Shown here piece after piece: positions 38,049 to 48,456 of a DNA stretch of 64,000 nt. Source of the DNA: Endotrypanum monterogeii (lineage: Eukaryota; Euglenozoa; Kinetoplastea; Trypanosomatida; Trypanosomatidae); NCBI GenBank assembly GCA_000333855.2, contig CM007348.1:859507-923506 (forward strand). The letters run 5' to 3'. The notes under the pieces were generated by a model. The model saw only the letters and a list, made by a program, of their open reading frames with translations. It was not told the origin of the DNA and ran no database searches. Position numbers and translations under genes: made by a program. How positions within the stretch are numbered: position 1 is the stretch's first letter; each line of letters begins with the position of its first letter.

Positions 38049-40646
38049 ATGATGGATGCGGGCTCTCGTTACGACGACGATGAGGATGCAGACGTTCTGC
38101 CGTTTGAGGGCCTCGACAAGGCCTCGGCGCTGCAGGAGTGTCGTGTCTTCAACAACATCCCATTGGACGCCGAGGGGTCCATTCGGGCCATGACGCAGGT
38201 GCTGTACCTCTTGTCCACTGGTGTCCGACTGACAGAAGCCGAGGCGACGGATATCTTCTTTATGTCAACAAAGCTCATGCAATCCAATCATCCCAAGCTG
38301 CGACGCTTGCAGTACATATTGATGAAGGAACTCAGTCCCCTCGTTGAACAGAGTTTCATTGCGTCCAATGCGCTCATGATGGATATTAAAAAAAAAGGTG
38401 ATTCTGACAAGAGCAGCGCAATCCGCGCGCTATACGCCATCATGGACAGCAGTATGTACAATACCATGGATCGTACAATTGTGGAGTGCATGACATCACG
38501 CAACCCAAGCGTGGTGACAGCGGCGTTAGTGACAGGCATTCACATGTCCAGCACTCTGCCAGAGATGCCGCGCAAGTGGGCAACGCAACTGAACGAGGTG
38601 CTACGTGACCGCTGTAAGTCGCAGTACCCCGCTATCGCGCTGCTGCACAAAATACGCAACAACGACCGACTCTCCGTGGAGCGGCTCATTGAGGATGTCC
38701 AGGACGGCCGCGTACACTCATCGCTCGCGGTCTGCCTCGTCATCAAGATGTGCACCGAGCTCATGCAGGACGACCTCGAGAGCTCCCTTGCGATGTACAA
38801 GTTTACCTCTTCCATGCTTCATCGCAGCGACATGATCGCTTTCGAGGCGGCCAAGTCAATTGCCTCCGTGCGCAACGTGTCCGATAAGGAGCTGACCCCC
38901 GTGGTGACGGTCCTTCACCTGTACTTGAGCTCGCAGAATCCAGTGCTTCGGTTTGCCGCGGTGTACTTGATCAGCTGCATCTCCACAATACACCCGGCGG
39001 CAGTCGCACCCATCAACGCGGAAATCGAGGCGCTGACCCTGGATTCCAATCGCGTTATTGCTACCTTGGCAATCACCGCCTTGCTGAAGACTGGAACCGA
39101 ACATGCCATTGCACGGATGCTCACCCAGCTTTCTTCCGGAAATTACATGAGTGAGCTCGGTGACGAGTTGAAGCTGAAGATTGTGGATGCGATGCGCGTG
39201 CTCAACGCCAAGTTCCCGAACAAGTACGAGGCCCTCTTAGGATTTCTTTTTCGGGCCCTCAGCGATGAGAGCAGCAGCTCGTTGAAGCAAAGCGTCGTAG
39301 ACACGATGCTGGACATCTCCAAGTTTAACCCCAGCTCTAAGGAAGCCGTGCTTACGCATTTGGCCGAGTTTATCGATGACTGCGAATTCTCTCAGATCAC
39401 CAAGCGAGTGTTGATGCATCTCGGCGAAGGTGTTCCGCACTGCTCCAACCCGCGTCACTTCGTGCGGTACGTCTATAATCATGCTACATTGGAGAAGCCC
39501 GAGATACGTGCGGTTGCGGTGACGACATTGGCGAAGATCGCAGCAAACGTTCCATCGCTGCGCCGTTCCATCGTTGCACTCCTAAAACGCTCCTGCAGCG
39601 ACTGCGACGACGAGGTTCGTGATCGCGCCGTGCTGTACACGAAGCTTTTTCTGAAAAACGACGAAACACTTGTGCGCAAGTATGTGAAGGACGTCGCGGA
39701 GGCTGTATCCTCTCATCGTCACGCAGAGCGAGACGGGCATCGTAGGATATCCGCAGACGATTGCATTGGTGGCTCCACCTTAGATGACACGATTGCAGCT
39801 CTCGCAGCTGCGTCGCGCCAGACGGGGCCCATGGGCATGCCCGCTGCGACGCCTGCCCTCCTCCAAGGCCGGGATGCCCTGCGTCGTCTGAAGCAGCTGC
39901 GAGAGTTGGGGGAGCCCCTGAAGAGCGTGGAGCCGGTTCCCATCACGGAACCGGACAACGAGTACGTTGTTTCGGTGATGAAGCATATTTATCCCGAGCA
40001 CGTTGTCTTGCAATTCAGGGTGAGAAATATGATGGACAATGTTTTATTCAAAAACGTTCTTGTGAACACCAACACGGAGGAGCTGGAGGCGGATCCGCTG
40101 TACGCCATTCCCATCGAGACTATCCGGCCAGGTGAGACTCAGTACGCCTATGTTGTGCTGCAGTATGAGTCTGACAAGTTTCCTTGCGGCACGGTGGAGC
40201 CGATGTTTCGCTTTGCCATGGCCGAGACCGAGGACGAGGACACCGGTGATCAGGACGAGTACCCAATGGAGAGCTTCGACGTGGATGTGAGCGATTTTAT
40301 CACGCCCGTGAACCTCGACAGCGACATGGAGATGAAATGGAGTGAAAACGAGGGGGAGGAGACAGAGGGCACCTTTGCGCTACACTCGATGAAGAATTTA
40401 ACTGAGGCAGCGAAGCAGCTGGCGGACTTCTTTGGTATGTACATCGAGGACGGGGTGCCCGAGAGGATTACCACGACCTCACACGTTCTTAAGATGGCTG
40501 GCGTGCTGGCGGACGAGGACCGAACTCTATTGTTGGTGCAGGCGAAGGTATTCATTGCCACAGACACCCGTGTAGCGCTACACCTAGCCCTACGCGGTGG
40601 CTCAGCAGACATTCGTGAGTATCTAGCGAACGTTCTGCTGGGCTAA
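38049..40646 (+). CDS. COPG: Coatomer subunit gamma (COPI coat)
   Basis: Gamma subunit of the COPI coat that buds Golgi-to-ER vesicles. The 865 aa match the usual 860-890 of the family. The start at 38049 gives MMDAGSRYDDD followed by the conserved opening (KASALQECRVFNNIPLDA). Residues about 25-560 are the adaptin-like helical solenoid. An acidic/Gly linker (about 575-620) leads to the gamma-COP appendage domain, whose characteristic segment (VLQFRVRNMMDNVLFKNVLV) is near 655-675, and the platform end runs to the C-terminus. No irregularity seen. Confidence 0.95.
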   Translation: MMDAGSRYDDDEDADVLPFEGLDKASALQECRVFNNIPLDAEGSIRAMTQVLYLLSTGVRLTEAEATDIFFMSTKLMQSNHPKLRRLQYILMKELSPLVEQSFIASNALMMDIKKKGDSDKSSAIRALYAIMDSSMYNTMDRTIVECMTSRNPSVVTAALVTGIHMSSTLPEMPRKWATQLNEVLRDRCKSQYPAIALLHKIRNNDRLSVERLIEDVQDGRVHSSLAVCLVIKMCTELMQDDLESSLAMYKFTSSMLHRSDMIAFEAAKSIASVRNVSDKELTPVVTVLHLYLSSQNPVLRFAAVYLISCISTIHPAAVAPINAEIEALTLDSNRVIATLAITALLKTGTEHAIARMLTQLSSGNYMSELGDELKLKIVDAMRVLNAKFPNKYEALLGFLFRALSDESSSSLKQSVVDTMLDISKFNPSSKEAVLTHLAEFIDDCEFSQITKRVLMHLGEGVPHCSNPRHFVRYVYNHATLEKPEIRAVAVTTLAKIAANVPSLRRSIVALLKRSCSDCDDEVRDRAVLYTKLFLKNDETLVRKYVKDVAEAVSSHRHAERDGHRRISADDCIGGSTLDDTIAALAAASRQTGPMGMPAATPALLQGRDALRRLKQLRELGEPLKSVEPVPITEPDNEYVVSVMKHIYPEHVVLQFRVRNMMDNVLFKNVLVNTNTEELEADPLYAIPIETIRPGETQYAYVVLQYESDKFPCGTVEPMFRFAMAETEDEDTGDQDEYPMESFDVDVSDFITPVNLDSDMEMKWSENEGEETEGTFALHSMKNLTEAAKQLADFFGMYIEDGVPERITTTSHVLKMAGVLADEDRTLLLVQAKVFIATDTRVALHLALRGGSADIREYLANVLLG

Positions 40647-41600
40647 GGTGGATGGTGAAACAAAGGGAATACCACATATTTTTCCCCTCACCTCGCACCG
40701 CCCCAGCCTCGTTTCTTTGTCCTCCATGTATCGATGCTTCATGGTGTGATTTTCTAACTCCACTGATGTGTGCACGGTGCTTATGGCCCCGTTTTTCCTT
40801 TCGTAAATGGCTGAGCGTGTTTACAGGTGTATGACGGGACGGTACGTTTGCCTTCCTTCCCTGTCTTCCGTTTTTTTCTTTCTCTGGTTGTTGTGACCAG
40901 ACGCCAGCCTGAACATTGGTAGCGGTAGTACTCTCTTCTGACACAGTTGCGATCTGTGTGACATACAGCATGTCCCCCTTATCCTCCTCTTTTTTTTTTC
41001 CTTTTCATGGTTGTTTGCCTGGCAACACTTTTGTGCTCCCCCTTCTCTCTATTTTCAGTGTTACGTTGAGGATTCCCCCCAGGCGCATGCGTTTGTCGAT
41101 GTGCATGCGTACTTGATTTTCGCTGATGACCCTTTTGATGTGTGTTGTGCTTGAGTGGGTGGGTCGGTGAGTGGTGTACAGCGTCGTTTGCGCTTTTGGT
41201 ATCCGTCCCTCCCTCCTTGTCTTTTTATTTTTCCTGAGCGAGATATGCACCTCCCCCCCCCTACTTACGCTCACCGAGATGAGCACACAGTTAGCTCTCC
41301 CATGATGTGGTGCGGGGAATGAGAAGTCTAGGCTGTGTCGTCTACCTCGCAGCTCCGTGCTGCTGACTCACTTCACGCTCGACCTCCTCCCTGCTTCACT
41401 GGCAGATGTGAGTTGAATTTGCCCAACAACGAGCAGTGTCCGCGGTGTAGCTGCGGGGTGACCTCCGACCACCCGCTGCTTTCCTGGTTCCTTCTTCACA
41501 TCTTCCTCACACGTTGCCCTTCCCCCCTCCCTCCCCCCCCTTCATAAGGGAACATAGCATGCGCACACGCACAGAGGGCGCTGTGGCAATCGCCTCCCAT

Positions 41601-41646
<46 letters not shown>

Positions 41647-41851
41647 CATAGACACACCTATATATATATATATATACATACGTATATGCACACATACACA
41701 CCGCAAGCACGAGATAGATATAAATACATCTGTGTTGCGCGCCTTGAAAATTTATCGCTTTTTTGAAGGAGGGGTCAAAAATACAGGGTAGTACCCTCTC
41801 TCTCACGATTTTGATTAGCCCTGGGCCATATTATTCGCTCCCTCGTTTTTG
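40647..41851. other. Intergenic region
   Basis: No gene recognised. T/C-rich sequence at 40850-41070, then CA/TA tracts at 41601-41642 and 41659-41676. A (CT)n-like stretch ending in TTAG at about 41817 is a candidate acceptor for the next gene. Confidence 0.7.
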
Positions 41852-43336
41852 ATGTCTTGCCCTCGCGCCGGCGGCGGACCCCACTCACTATCCGCGTCAC
41901 AGCGTGACGCATCTCCGCCACCGAGCCTGCGCCTTTGCGCTTCACAACCCATACCGAGTACGCCAAGGCGCTTTTTTGGTTCCGAGATCACCAACCGCAT
42001 TCCCACGCCGTCACCACCGCAGTCCACTTCACCGTTACCTGCCATTGCGGAGACGCTGTGTGTTTTTGATATTGATGCAACGCTGCCCCAAGCGCCGTTT
42101 GCGCCATCGTCGTTTTTATTCTTGCCGGAGGAGAATATCTTCGCCCTTCACTCTCAGAGAGATGATAATGTCTCATACATCCCCTCCTACGAGACTCTGT
42201 TGTGCGCTATAAGTGACGCGCGTTCGCGACAGGGAGCTCCTTCGTTTGAGGGCACTCACTCCATCTCAGTCAAGAGTGTCGAAGACGATCCCAGGGACCT
42301 TGCTCATATTCAAACGCTAGGGGTCGATGACCAGCCAGGACCCGGTCTCATCGACACTGCAGCAATCCCGAAAGCTAAGCTCTCGCTGCCGCCAGAGTCA
42401 AATGCGAGGCGACGCCCGCGAGATTGCGTCACGGAGAGCAAAGCATGTGGAACCGGCTTTGATTCTTCGTGGCTGCAGATAAAAAAAGAACGTGGTGAGA
42501 GAGAGAGAGTGCTTCGCTCCACCGGTACACCCACCGTCACTGTCCCTTCTCCGTGGTGCTCGACTCCTCTGCCCCTACACACGGGGGTGGGTGCGTCAGG
42601 CGCCAGAAGCAGCACCGGGGTTACAAACAACGCTGATGCGGATCCCTACCTTGCCAGCTTTTCGGAGAAAGATGCAGGTGATCGGGCAACGCAGCGTGGC
42701 GTTGGTGGCTGTCCCACCCCTGTCCCCAGGAAGATACCCTTGCTTCTTCCTGCAGGACTCGCTCCGCCTCCGCAGTCACGGCATGTTCGCAAGCGCGAAT
42801 GTCGCCCAGCAAGGTTACTGGATAGAGAGCACGCTGCCCCTACTTGGCAAATTTTGACATCAGTGCAAAGTGCAGCTGAGAAGAACGGAGAAAGGTCAGT
42901 TCATCTTGACTCAAGGGCCAGTAATGCTTTATTGTTTACTGCTGGCAGGGGTGAGATGTTTATTCGCAGTGCAGTCGACGACGCCATCATCTATTCCCCA
43001 GAGACACTGGATGTCATCAGCCCCATGATGTCTCGCTCCAAGGGGCAATTTGAAGGCGCTCTAAATAATGTCGCAGTCTGCACCAGACAATCTCTACCCA
43101 GGGTCAACGATGAGGAGCAGCGGTCCAGGGAGAGGTCCTTTGCAGGGGCACCGTGTGCGTCACCACAGCAAGTTTGTGTGCAGGCAATCGTCAAAGGAGA
43201 TACCGTGGTCAATCGTGCATACCGTACTTCACCGCATATTTCCACACGGGGTGGCGCCACAGACAGCTCATGCTTTGTTCATGAAGAGGTACTTCAGATT
43301 CTCGCGGCCACGTCTGATGATGCTCTGGAAACCTAG
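41852..43336 (+). CDS. Hypothetical protein, low-complexity
   Basis: Unrecognised protein of 494 aa from the ATG at 41852 (one codon after an in-frame TTG). It is rich in Ser, Pro and Arg, with a slightly more ordered stretch around residues 65-130 (LCVFDIDATLP; FLPEENIFALHS) and at the C-terminal end (HEEVLQILAATSDD). No signal peptide, membrane segment or catalytic motif is visible. Support for coding is the 1.5-kb open frame, a plausible acceptor about 35 nt upstream, and its position in an otherwise empty 3.8-kb interval. Confidence 0.6.
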   Translation: MSCPRAGGGPHSLSASQRDASPPPSLRLCASQPIPSTPRRFFGSEITNRIPTPSPPQSTSPLPAIAETLCVFDIDATLPQAPFAPSSFLFLPEENIFALHSQRDDNVSYIPSYETLLCAISDARSRQGAPSFEGTHSISVKSVEDDPRDLAHIQTLGVDDQPGPGLIDTAAIPKAKLSLPPESNARRRPRDCVTESKACGTGFDSSWLQIKKERGERERVLRSTGTPTVTVPSPWCSTPLPLHTGVGASGARSSTGVTNNADADPYLASFSEKDAGDRATQRGVGGCPTPVPRKIPLLLPAGLAPPPQSRHVRKRECRPARLLDREHAAPTWQILTSVQSAAEKNGERSVHLDSRASNALLFTAGRGEMFIRSAVDDAIIYSPETLDVISPMMSRSKGQFEGALNNVAVCTRQSLPRVNDEEQRSRERSFAGAPCASPQQVCVQAIVKGDTVVNRAYRTSPHISTRGGATDSSCFVHEEVLQILAATSDDALET

Positions 43337-44057
43337 CTGTAATGCTCAAGAAGGGAAGCAGGTGAGGGGGGGGGGTGGACTGTTTGTGTGTAGCAAGCAC
43401 AGCCACGCCTAAGCGTGCCTCCTTTACAGCAGATTTATAAAATCTGTGAGGAGGGAGGCTGGTGCTTCGGTGAGGGTGGTGCTACCGTCGATAGCCTAAA
43501 TATGTTTCTGTCTTCACACGCATTCATATGAAGACCTCTCGCAGCTGTGCCCACACTATGTCTCCTCGCTCGCTTCCCCGTGCCATCGTTCTTTTATCAT
43601 GCGTACGCGCATGTGTATCATCACCTTTCCCTTCCCTACTTGTTGTGAAAGGATCGTTGCGGCGGTAGCAGAACCCACAAGTCCATCCAAGCGTGTGTGT
43701 CTGAGTGGTATCAGACACCGGGGTATGAGTTCAGAGAAGTCACTGCGGCTGCAGGTGCCTGAGGTCACTCTGCGTATAAGATTCCCGATCAAGGCACAAA
43801 CGTGTGATGTGTTATGTGTGTGCCTTATTTATTCGCTCATCTTAACATCCACTAGCATATATCGTTTTCTCTCCCATATCCTCCTCCCTGCTGTTGACCT
43901 CCCCCCCACACACACGCACACATCACGTCCACATTAGGTTCGGTTTCATCACCGTATCTCACCAAGACTCCCCACATCATAAAGACTAGAAAGAGAGAGT
44001 GGTCAAAAAAAAGAAGACAAAAAATAATCTCCTCCAATACACAAAAAACTCATAGAT

Positions 44058-44092
<35 letters not shown>

Positions 44093-44320
44093 CACATACA
44101 CATACACACCATATAGCAGCTACATCACCTTTTTTCCCCCTTTTGCACTCACATCTCTTCGGAGTACGTTTAACCTCTTTTTTATTTTGAGGAGGGAATA
44201 AAAGCAACACAGGCGTTAGCAGTTCTCTTCCCCGTGGACACTGCCGTCGCTCCTGCTTCTGCTTCTGCTGCTGCTGCTGCTGCTGTTGTATCAATTCTTC
44301 ACCTCATTGGTGTAAAAAAG

Positions 44321-44353
<33 letters not shown>

Positions 44354-44427
44354 TTAACCTCGTGTGATATTTTGGGTTGTTGCTGGCTTGTGCACTGTCG
44401 CTCTAGTTCGCAGGCGTGGGCAGCAAT
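43337..44427. other. Intergenic region
   Basis: No gene recognised. TA/CA repeats at 44060-44112, a (CTT/CTG)n pyrimidine-rich repeat at 44247-44288, (TA)n at 44322-44350. Candidate acceptors are the AAAAAAG at about 44319 and CTCTAG at 44405-44406. Confidence 0.7.
44247..44288. repeat. (CTT/CTG)n repeat in the leader region of the MoaC-like gene
   Basis: Pyrimidine-rich trinucleotide repeat that could serve as part of a polypyrimidine signal. Confidence 0.85.
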
Positions 44428-47205
44428 ATGTTTTATCGTTGTCTACTACAACTAGCCAAGGCCAAGGGCCCATCCCCGCGCCGACACGTGCTGCGGCGTC
44501 CGCTGCGAAGGGCTGTTAGCAGTGGGGGTGGTGCTGTGGTTGTCGCTCGTCGCGGCACCACCGGCCGCACAGCAGCAGTCAGTAGTGCACATTTAAAAGC
44601 CTCTAGGACTTCCTCCCCACAATCCATGGGTATCAAGAAAGGCGGCCGCAGTGGTTCGAGCCCGCGCAACGTCAGATGCATCGACTCTGATGTGTCACAA
44701 GGAGCTGTCAAACACGACAGCAGTGGTGTCACTGCCGTGACTGTTGCTACATGTGATGGGTTAGGCAGCGCACCCGCAGAGTCTACCGCAGCTTCCTCCG
44801 CTTCTGTGCGCCGCCCTCTCTATCGTCTTGCAACCGCTGTTGCCACTGTTGTTGTGCCTCCCTCTACTAATGTTTTTTTGCAAGGCATGAAACACCTCCT
44901 GACGCCGGCCACATCGCCACCGGCTGCCGCCCTGAGGAGCGCTGGGCTGATACCGCCCACTGTTTCCATCGCGGAAGAGTACTACACCAGCAAGAAGGGG
45001 CCTCTTTTTGCCACGGCCGTAGTGGCCGGGACCAACGCAGTAAAGCAGGTGAGCTCGCTTGTGCCCTTCTGCTATCCAACCCCCATTCATCGCTGCTCCT
45101 TCACCTTCCGTCGCCGCCAGGTGCTTCAGCCGCCGCGCCCAGCACAGATGCCACACCGGGTCGTGCTGCGTCGACGAACGTCAGAGCCATCTGCGGAGCT
45201 GGCTCGGCCAGAGTACAGCGTCCTTTACTGCTTCTGCACTGTCGCCACAGAGAGCAAAGGGGGGGTGGAGATGGAGGCGCTAACGGGGGCTACCATGGCC
45301 AGCGTCACTCTCTACGATATGTTGAAGGGTTTGCCAGGCGCACAGGAGGACGGCTTGAGCCTGGGTGAGTCCTTCGTCCTTGCCAAGCGTGGCGGCCGCA
45401 ACGACTTCACCAAGCTGTTGATATCCGAGCCTGACCGTCCGCTGGTGGAGGGCGCTGTGCACTCTGGAGGGGCGGAAATGCACGCCCTCCCGTCCAGTCA
45501 TCTTCTTCCTAGAAGGGGTGTGGGGGACTTGTCCATGGACCACGAGGAGACATCACAGTCCGCCTCGACCGACTCTGGCGTAACAGCAAAAGAGAACTTT
45601 AATGACAATGTAGACGTCCCAGCACACGGACATGCAACTCAGGTGACAGGCGAGGACAGATCAGATGAGGAGACGACGGGGGAGGTTCAGAACTTGGCAG
45701 CGAAACGCGTGGTACGCCGTGCAGCGCCCGTAGCTGCTTCTGCTGTTGCCAGTGATGCCTCGGGTGAACTTACCACCTCCGCGGACGGTGATGCGTGGTG
45801 GCACACGTCAAAGCATGAAAAGAGGATACAAGAGCTGTACCCGCGCCGAAAGTACGGTGACAACGCGCGTCTCATCCCAACGACTGCCCCACCCACCACT
45901 GTGGTCAGTTCTTTGACAAAGGCAGATAGGCGCGCTTCCCTTACGGAAACATCAGAGGCCGAAGATGAGGCAGCTACTGCTCCAGCTGCCATATCTGCGA
46001 CCCAGACGAAGTCGGGGACCCGGGCGAGTACAACTCGCGATGTTCGAGTCTCCACAGCTGTCAAGGCAACCACTACAGGGGCCGCGCTACCCAGAGCCAC
46101 TGGCAGACCCGGGGCTCGGAGCAGCAGTGCTGAGGTTGGCTCGGTCGGCGGAGAGGATAGCACAGTGGAGCACCGCCGGTCAATCAATCGTTCTCGGCTA
46201 GCAAAAAAATCAGCTCGGGCTGTGATGCCCGCTGCAGAGGCCTACGACGACGATGAGGGTGAGGCAGCAGTCGCGGAGGATGCGGAGGCAGACGAGGAGG
46301 CGGTGCCCATGACATCTCCTGCTGCCGATGGGACCGAGGAGGAGGAGGAGGCGCCTGCAGTGACGGCATCCAATAAGAAGCGAAGGCGCGTCTCAACGAC
46401 AAGTGCCTCCACGCCTAAAAGAAATTCCCCCACCGTAGGGGTCGAATCATCTTTCTACGGTAAACGCCCCCAGCCAGGCAGCAAGCGTTACCCGGCAGAG
46501 ATGGAGGATGAGGAGGAAGCACACGATGCCCCGGAGGAGGAGGCTGCGGAGGCCGAGAAGGATGACTCCGCGGAGGACATGGGGGAGGAGGGGAATGAGG
46601 AGGAGGAAGAGAGTGAGGAACAAGAGCGTGCACCGGTCAAGTCAATGTCAGCAGTCACCGCACGTAGGATGCAAGCTCAAAACAACTTGGCGGAAAGGAG
46701 GACTGTGAGGAGTGTCACCGCGCCCGTCCTTAGTAACACTGGTGACAACACCCGCAAGCAGCGAGCCAGGCGCGTAGTCCGTAAAAAAGTGCAGTCTTCA
46801 GCGCAAGCAGACGACGACGACAACAACAATTCTGAGGAGTATGACGATGACGTACAGGGCGACAACGGTGCCTTCGGAGACGACGAGGATGAAGCTATTG
46901 CCCTTGTTGCTGCAAAGATGCGTACAAAACCTGCGGCGAAGCAGATCCGTTCAGCGGCGTCGAAAAAAGGAGGGGCCATGCGACCCGTCCGGCACGACTC
47001 GTGGGATTCGGGAAGGAGTCAGCGAAGTCGCAGCGCTCATGACACACACACAACTGGTGCGCGGGACGAAGGCACAGAGGATGGAGCGGCAGTAGCTTTT
47101 CATGAAGACGAGGAGGAAGGAGCAGACGACGTGGCACCACCACTACCGCCCCCGCGAAAGCAAGTTAAGAAGACAGTAAAGCGTGCCCCCCTGAAGAGGC
47201 GGTAG
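44428..47205 (+). CDS. Large protein with an embedded MoaC-like domain
   Basis: 925-aa protein from the ATG at 44428; an upstream GTG in frame lies in the leader. The first 30 residues are Arg/Leu-rich without acids (MFYRCLLQLAKAKGPSPRRH), suggesting mitochondrial import. Residues about 180-336 resemble MoaC, the cyclic pyranopterin monophosphate synthase of molybdenum-cofactor synthesis. KGPLFATAVVAG starts at 190, GVEMEALT at 279-286 and LYDMLKG at 295-301. Spacing from the family Lys to the next motif (26 residues) and from GVEME to YDMxK (16) fits E. coli MoaC as I remember it. The family LCHP motif reads FCYP, with Tyr216 in place of His, and a loop insert of about 30 residues follows. 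The remainder (about 340-925) is low-complexity with Asp/Glu runs and Lys/Arg clusters. Function unknown; loss of the His suggests altered or absent catalysis. Confidence 0.72.
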   Translation: MFYRCLLQLAKAKGPSPRRHVLRRPLRRAVSSGGGAVVVARRGTTGRTAAVSSAHLKASRTSSPQSMGIKKGGRSGSSPRNVRCIDSDVSQGAVKHDSSGVTAVTVATCDGLGSAPAESTAASSASVRRPLYRLATAVATVVVPPSTNVFLQGMKHLLTPATSPPAAALRSAGLIPPTVSIAEEYYTSKKGPLFATAVVAGTNAVKQVSSLVPFCYPTPIHRCSFTFRRRQVLQPPRPAQMPHRVVLRRRTSEPSAELARPEYSVLYCFCTVATESKGGVEMEALTGATMASVTLYDMLKGLPGAQEDGLSLGESFVLAKRGGRNDFTKLLISEPDRPLVEGAVHSGGAEMHALPSSHLLPRRGVGDLSMDHEETSQSASTDSGVTAKENFNDNVDVPAHGHATQVTGEDRSDEETTGEVQNLAAKRVVRRAAPVAASAVASDASGELTTSADGDAWWHTSKHEKRIQELYPRRKYGDNARLIPTTAPPTTVVSSLTKADRRASLTETSEAEDEAATAPAAISATQTKSGTRASTTRDVRVSTAVKATTTGAALPRATGRPGARSSSAEVGSVGGEDSTVEHRRSINRSRLAKKSARAVMPAAEAYDDDEGEAAVAEDAEADEEAVPMTSPAADGTEEEEEAPAVTASNKKRRRVSTTSASTPKRNSPTVGVESSFYGKRPQPGSKRYPAEMEDEEEAHDAPEEEAAEAEKDDSAEDMGEEGNEEEEESEEQERAPVKSMSAVTARRMQAQNNLAERRTVRSVTAPVLSNTGDNTRKQRARRVVRKKVQSSAQADDDDNNNSEEYDDDVQGDNGAFGDDEDEAIALVAAKMRTKPAAKQIRSAASKKGGAMRPVRHDSWDSGRSQRSRSAHDTHTTGARDEGTEDGAAVAFHEDEEEGADDVAPPLPPPRKQVKKTVKRAPLKRR

Positions 47206-47937
47206 ATGATCATTGGCCCTTTGTTTTATTATTATTAAACGTTCGCAGTCAGTTGCGCAGCAACCGACACACGACCACCTTCACGCCTTGTGCCGCTGCA
47301 AGCAAATGCTTTGGATTCCCGGACAACACGCCATCCCCTACACACTCGTTGCTTCGTCAAACAAGCGCGCGGATGAATGCTGCAATCTCTACACGCTCTA
47401 CTGCCTTGAAGACAGATAACCGCTGACTACCGATGAAGTTGATGTCAGACAGGCGCGCTGACTGACAGGCGTAGTACTTCCAATTTGCCTCACAATGGGT
47501 TCTTTTTCTGTTCATTCGCTTCACTTCTGTTTGCTTCCCCACACCCCCTCCAGCTGCTACGTTATGGGTGGTTATTCTCAGGACACCTTCCCCCTCGAGG
47601 CAAACATTCTCCTACGAAAGTATAAGGTGATACGATGCAAACTTGTGCGTGCCGGCTGCTTCCTGCACACCTCCAACCTGATCGTTTTCTCTTTCTTGAA
47701 GCTCACAATTTTTCCTTGATGATGTTCAATTCCGTTTAACTACCTTCGCTGGAAGGAGAGTCGTGCAACGCCTTACTTACACCTCAAGGCCTTTACAACC
47801 TTACCACTACACGCTCGAAAGTAATGCCATCTACGATTGACGTTGAGGGAAGAAAGCAACAACAAACTTTTGCCCCTTGACCCTTGCACCGGCTTTTCCC
47901 GGGAGCAGGAGAAAGGAATCCTGGCACAAATCACACT

Positions 47938-48000
47938 GCCCTCTGCCCCTCAGCGGTGGCGTGTGCGTGTCTTTCTCTGTGTGTGTGCGAGTGCAGGTTG
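47938..48000 (+). repeat. Dispersed intergenic repeat, copy A
   Basis: GCCCTCTGCCCCTCAGCGGT followed by GGCGTGTGCG, a 22-bp GT-rich insert, and AGTGCAGGTTG. Without the insert it matches 51746-51786 at 40 of 41 positions. Both copies are in intergenic DNA in the same orientation. It could be a fragment of a SIDER-type degenerate retroposon; that identification is inference. Confidence 0.6.
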
Positions 48001-48407
48001 TTGCTCCACCACTGCTAGCGAGGATATAGTGCGGGCCCACAGCGAGTGACCCTTTGCTATTCACCCCGCTACCCTTGCCTTTTTGACACCCGGCCGGTGG
48101 GTGTGGCATTGGCGACCATGAGGCAAATGACTCACCTGGTGAACTTCGGAACGTAGCGAAGCGGACGCTGCTACTGATCCCGTCCCCCTCCTTCCCCTTA
48201 TCTATCGCCCTCTGCGTTCCTCCGTCCACTACCGCCACCGCGCCCTTACTGGCGTCCACTGCACTTATTTCACTCATCGCACCCTTTTTTCCCCCCAAAA
48301 CACACATACACACATGCGCACCCGTATGTATGCATTTGCGCAGCCAACGCCAACACCTTCCTGCCTCACTTTTTCATTGCCCACTACCGACACTGCATCG
48401 TCTCCGT

Positions 48408-48438
48408 CTTCTTCACCTTACCCCACTTCGTTCCACAG
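48408..48438 (+). promoter_or_regulatory. Predicted splice acceptor of the acid phosphatase gene
   Basis: C/T-rich tract ending in TTCCACAG (AG 48437-48438). Leader of 18 nt before the ATG at 48457. Confidence 0.65.
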
Positions 48439-48456
48439 TCCGCAGCGCAAAACCCG

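Larger units (their letters stand above)
47206..48456. other. Intergenic region carrying one copy of a dispersed repeat
   Basis: No gene recognised. It contains a segment at 47938-48000 shared with the next large intergenic region, then C/T-rich sequence leading to a clear acceptor. Confidence 0.7.
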
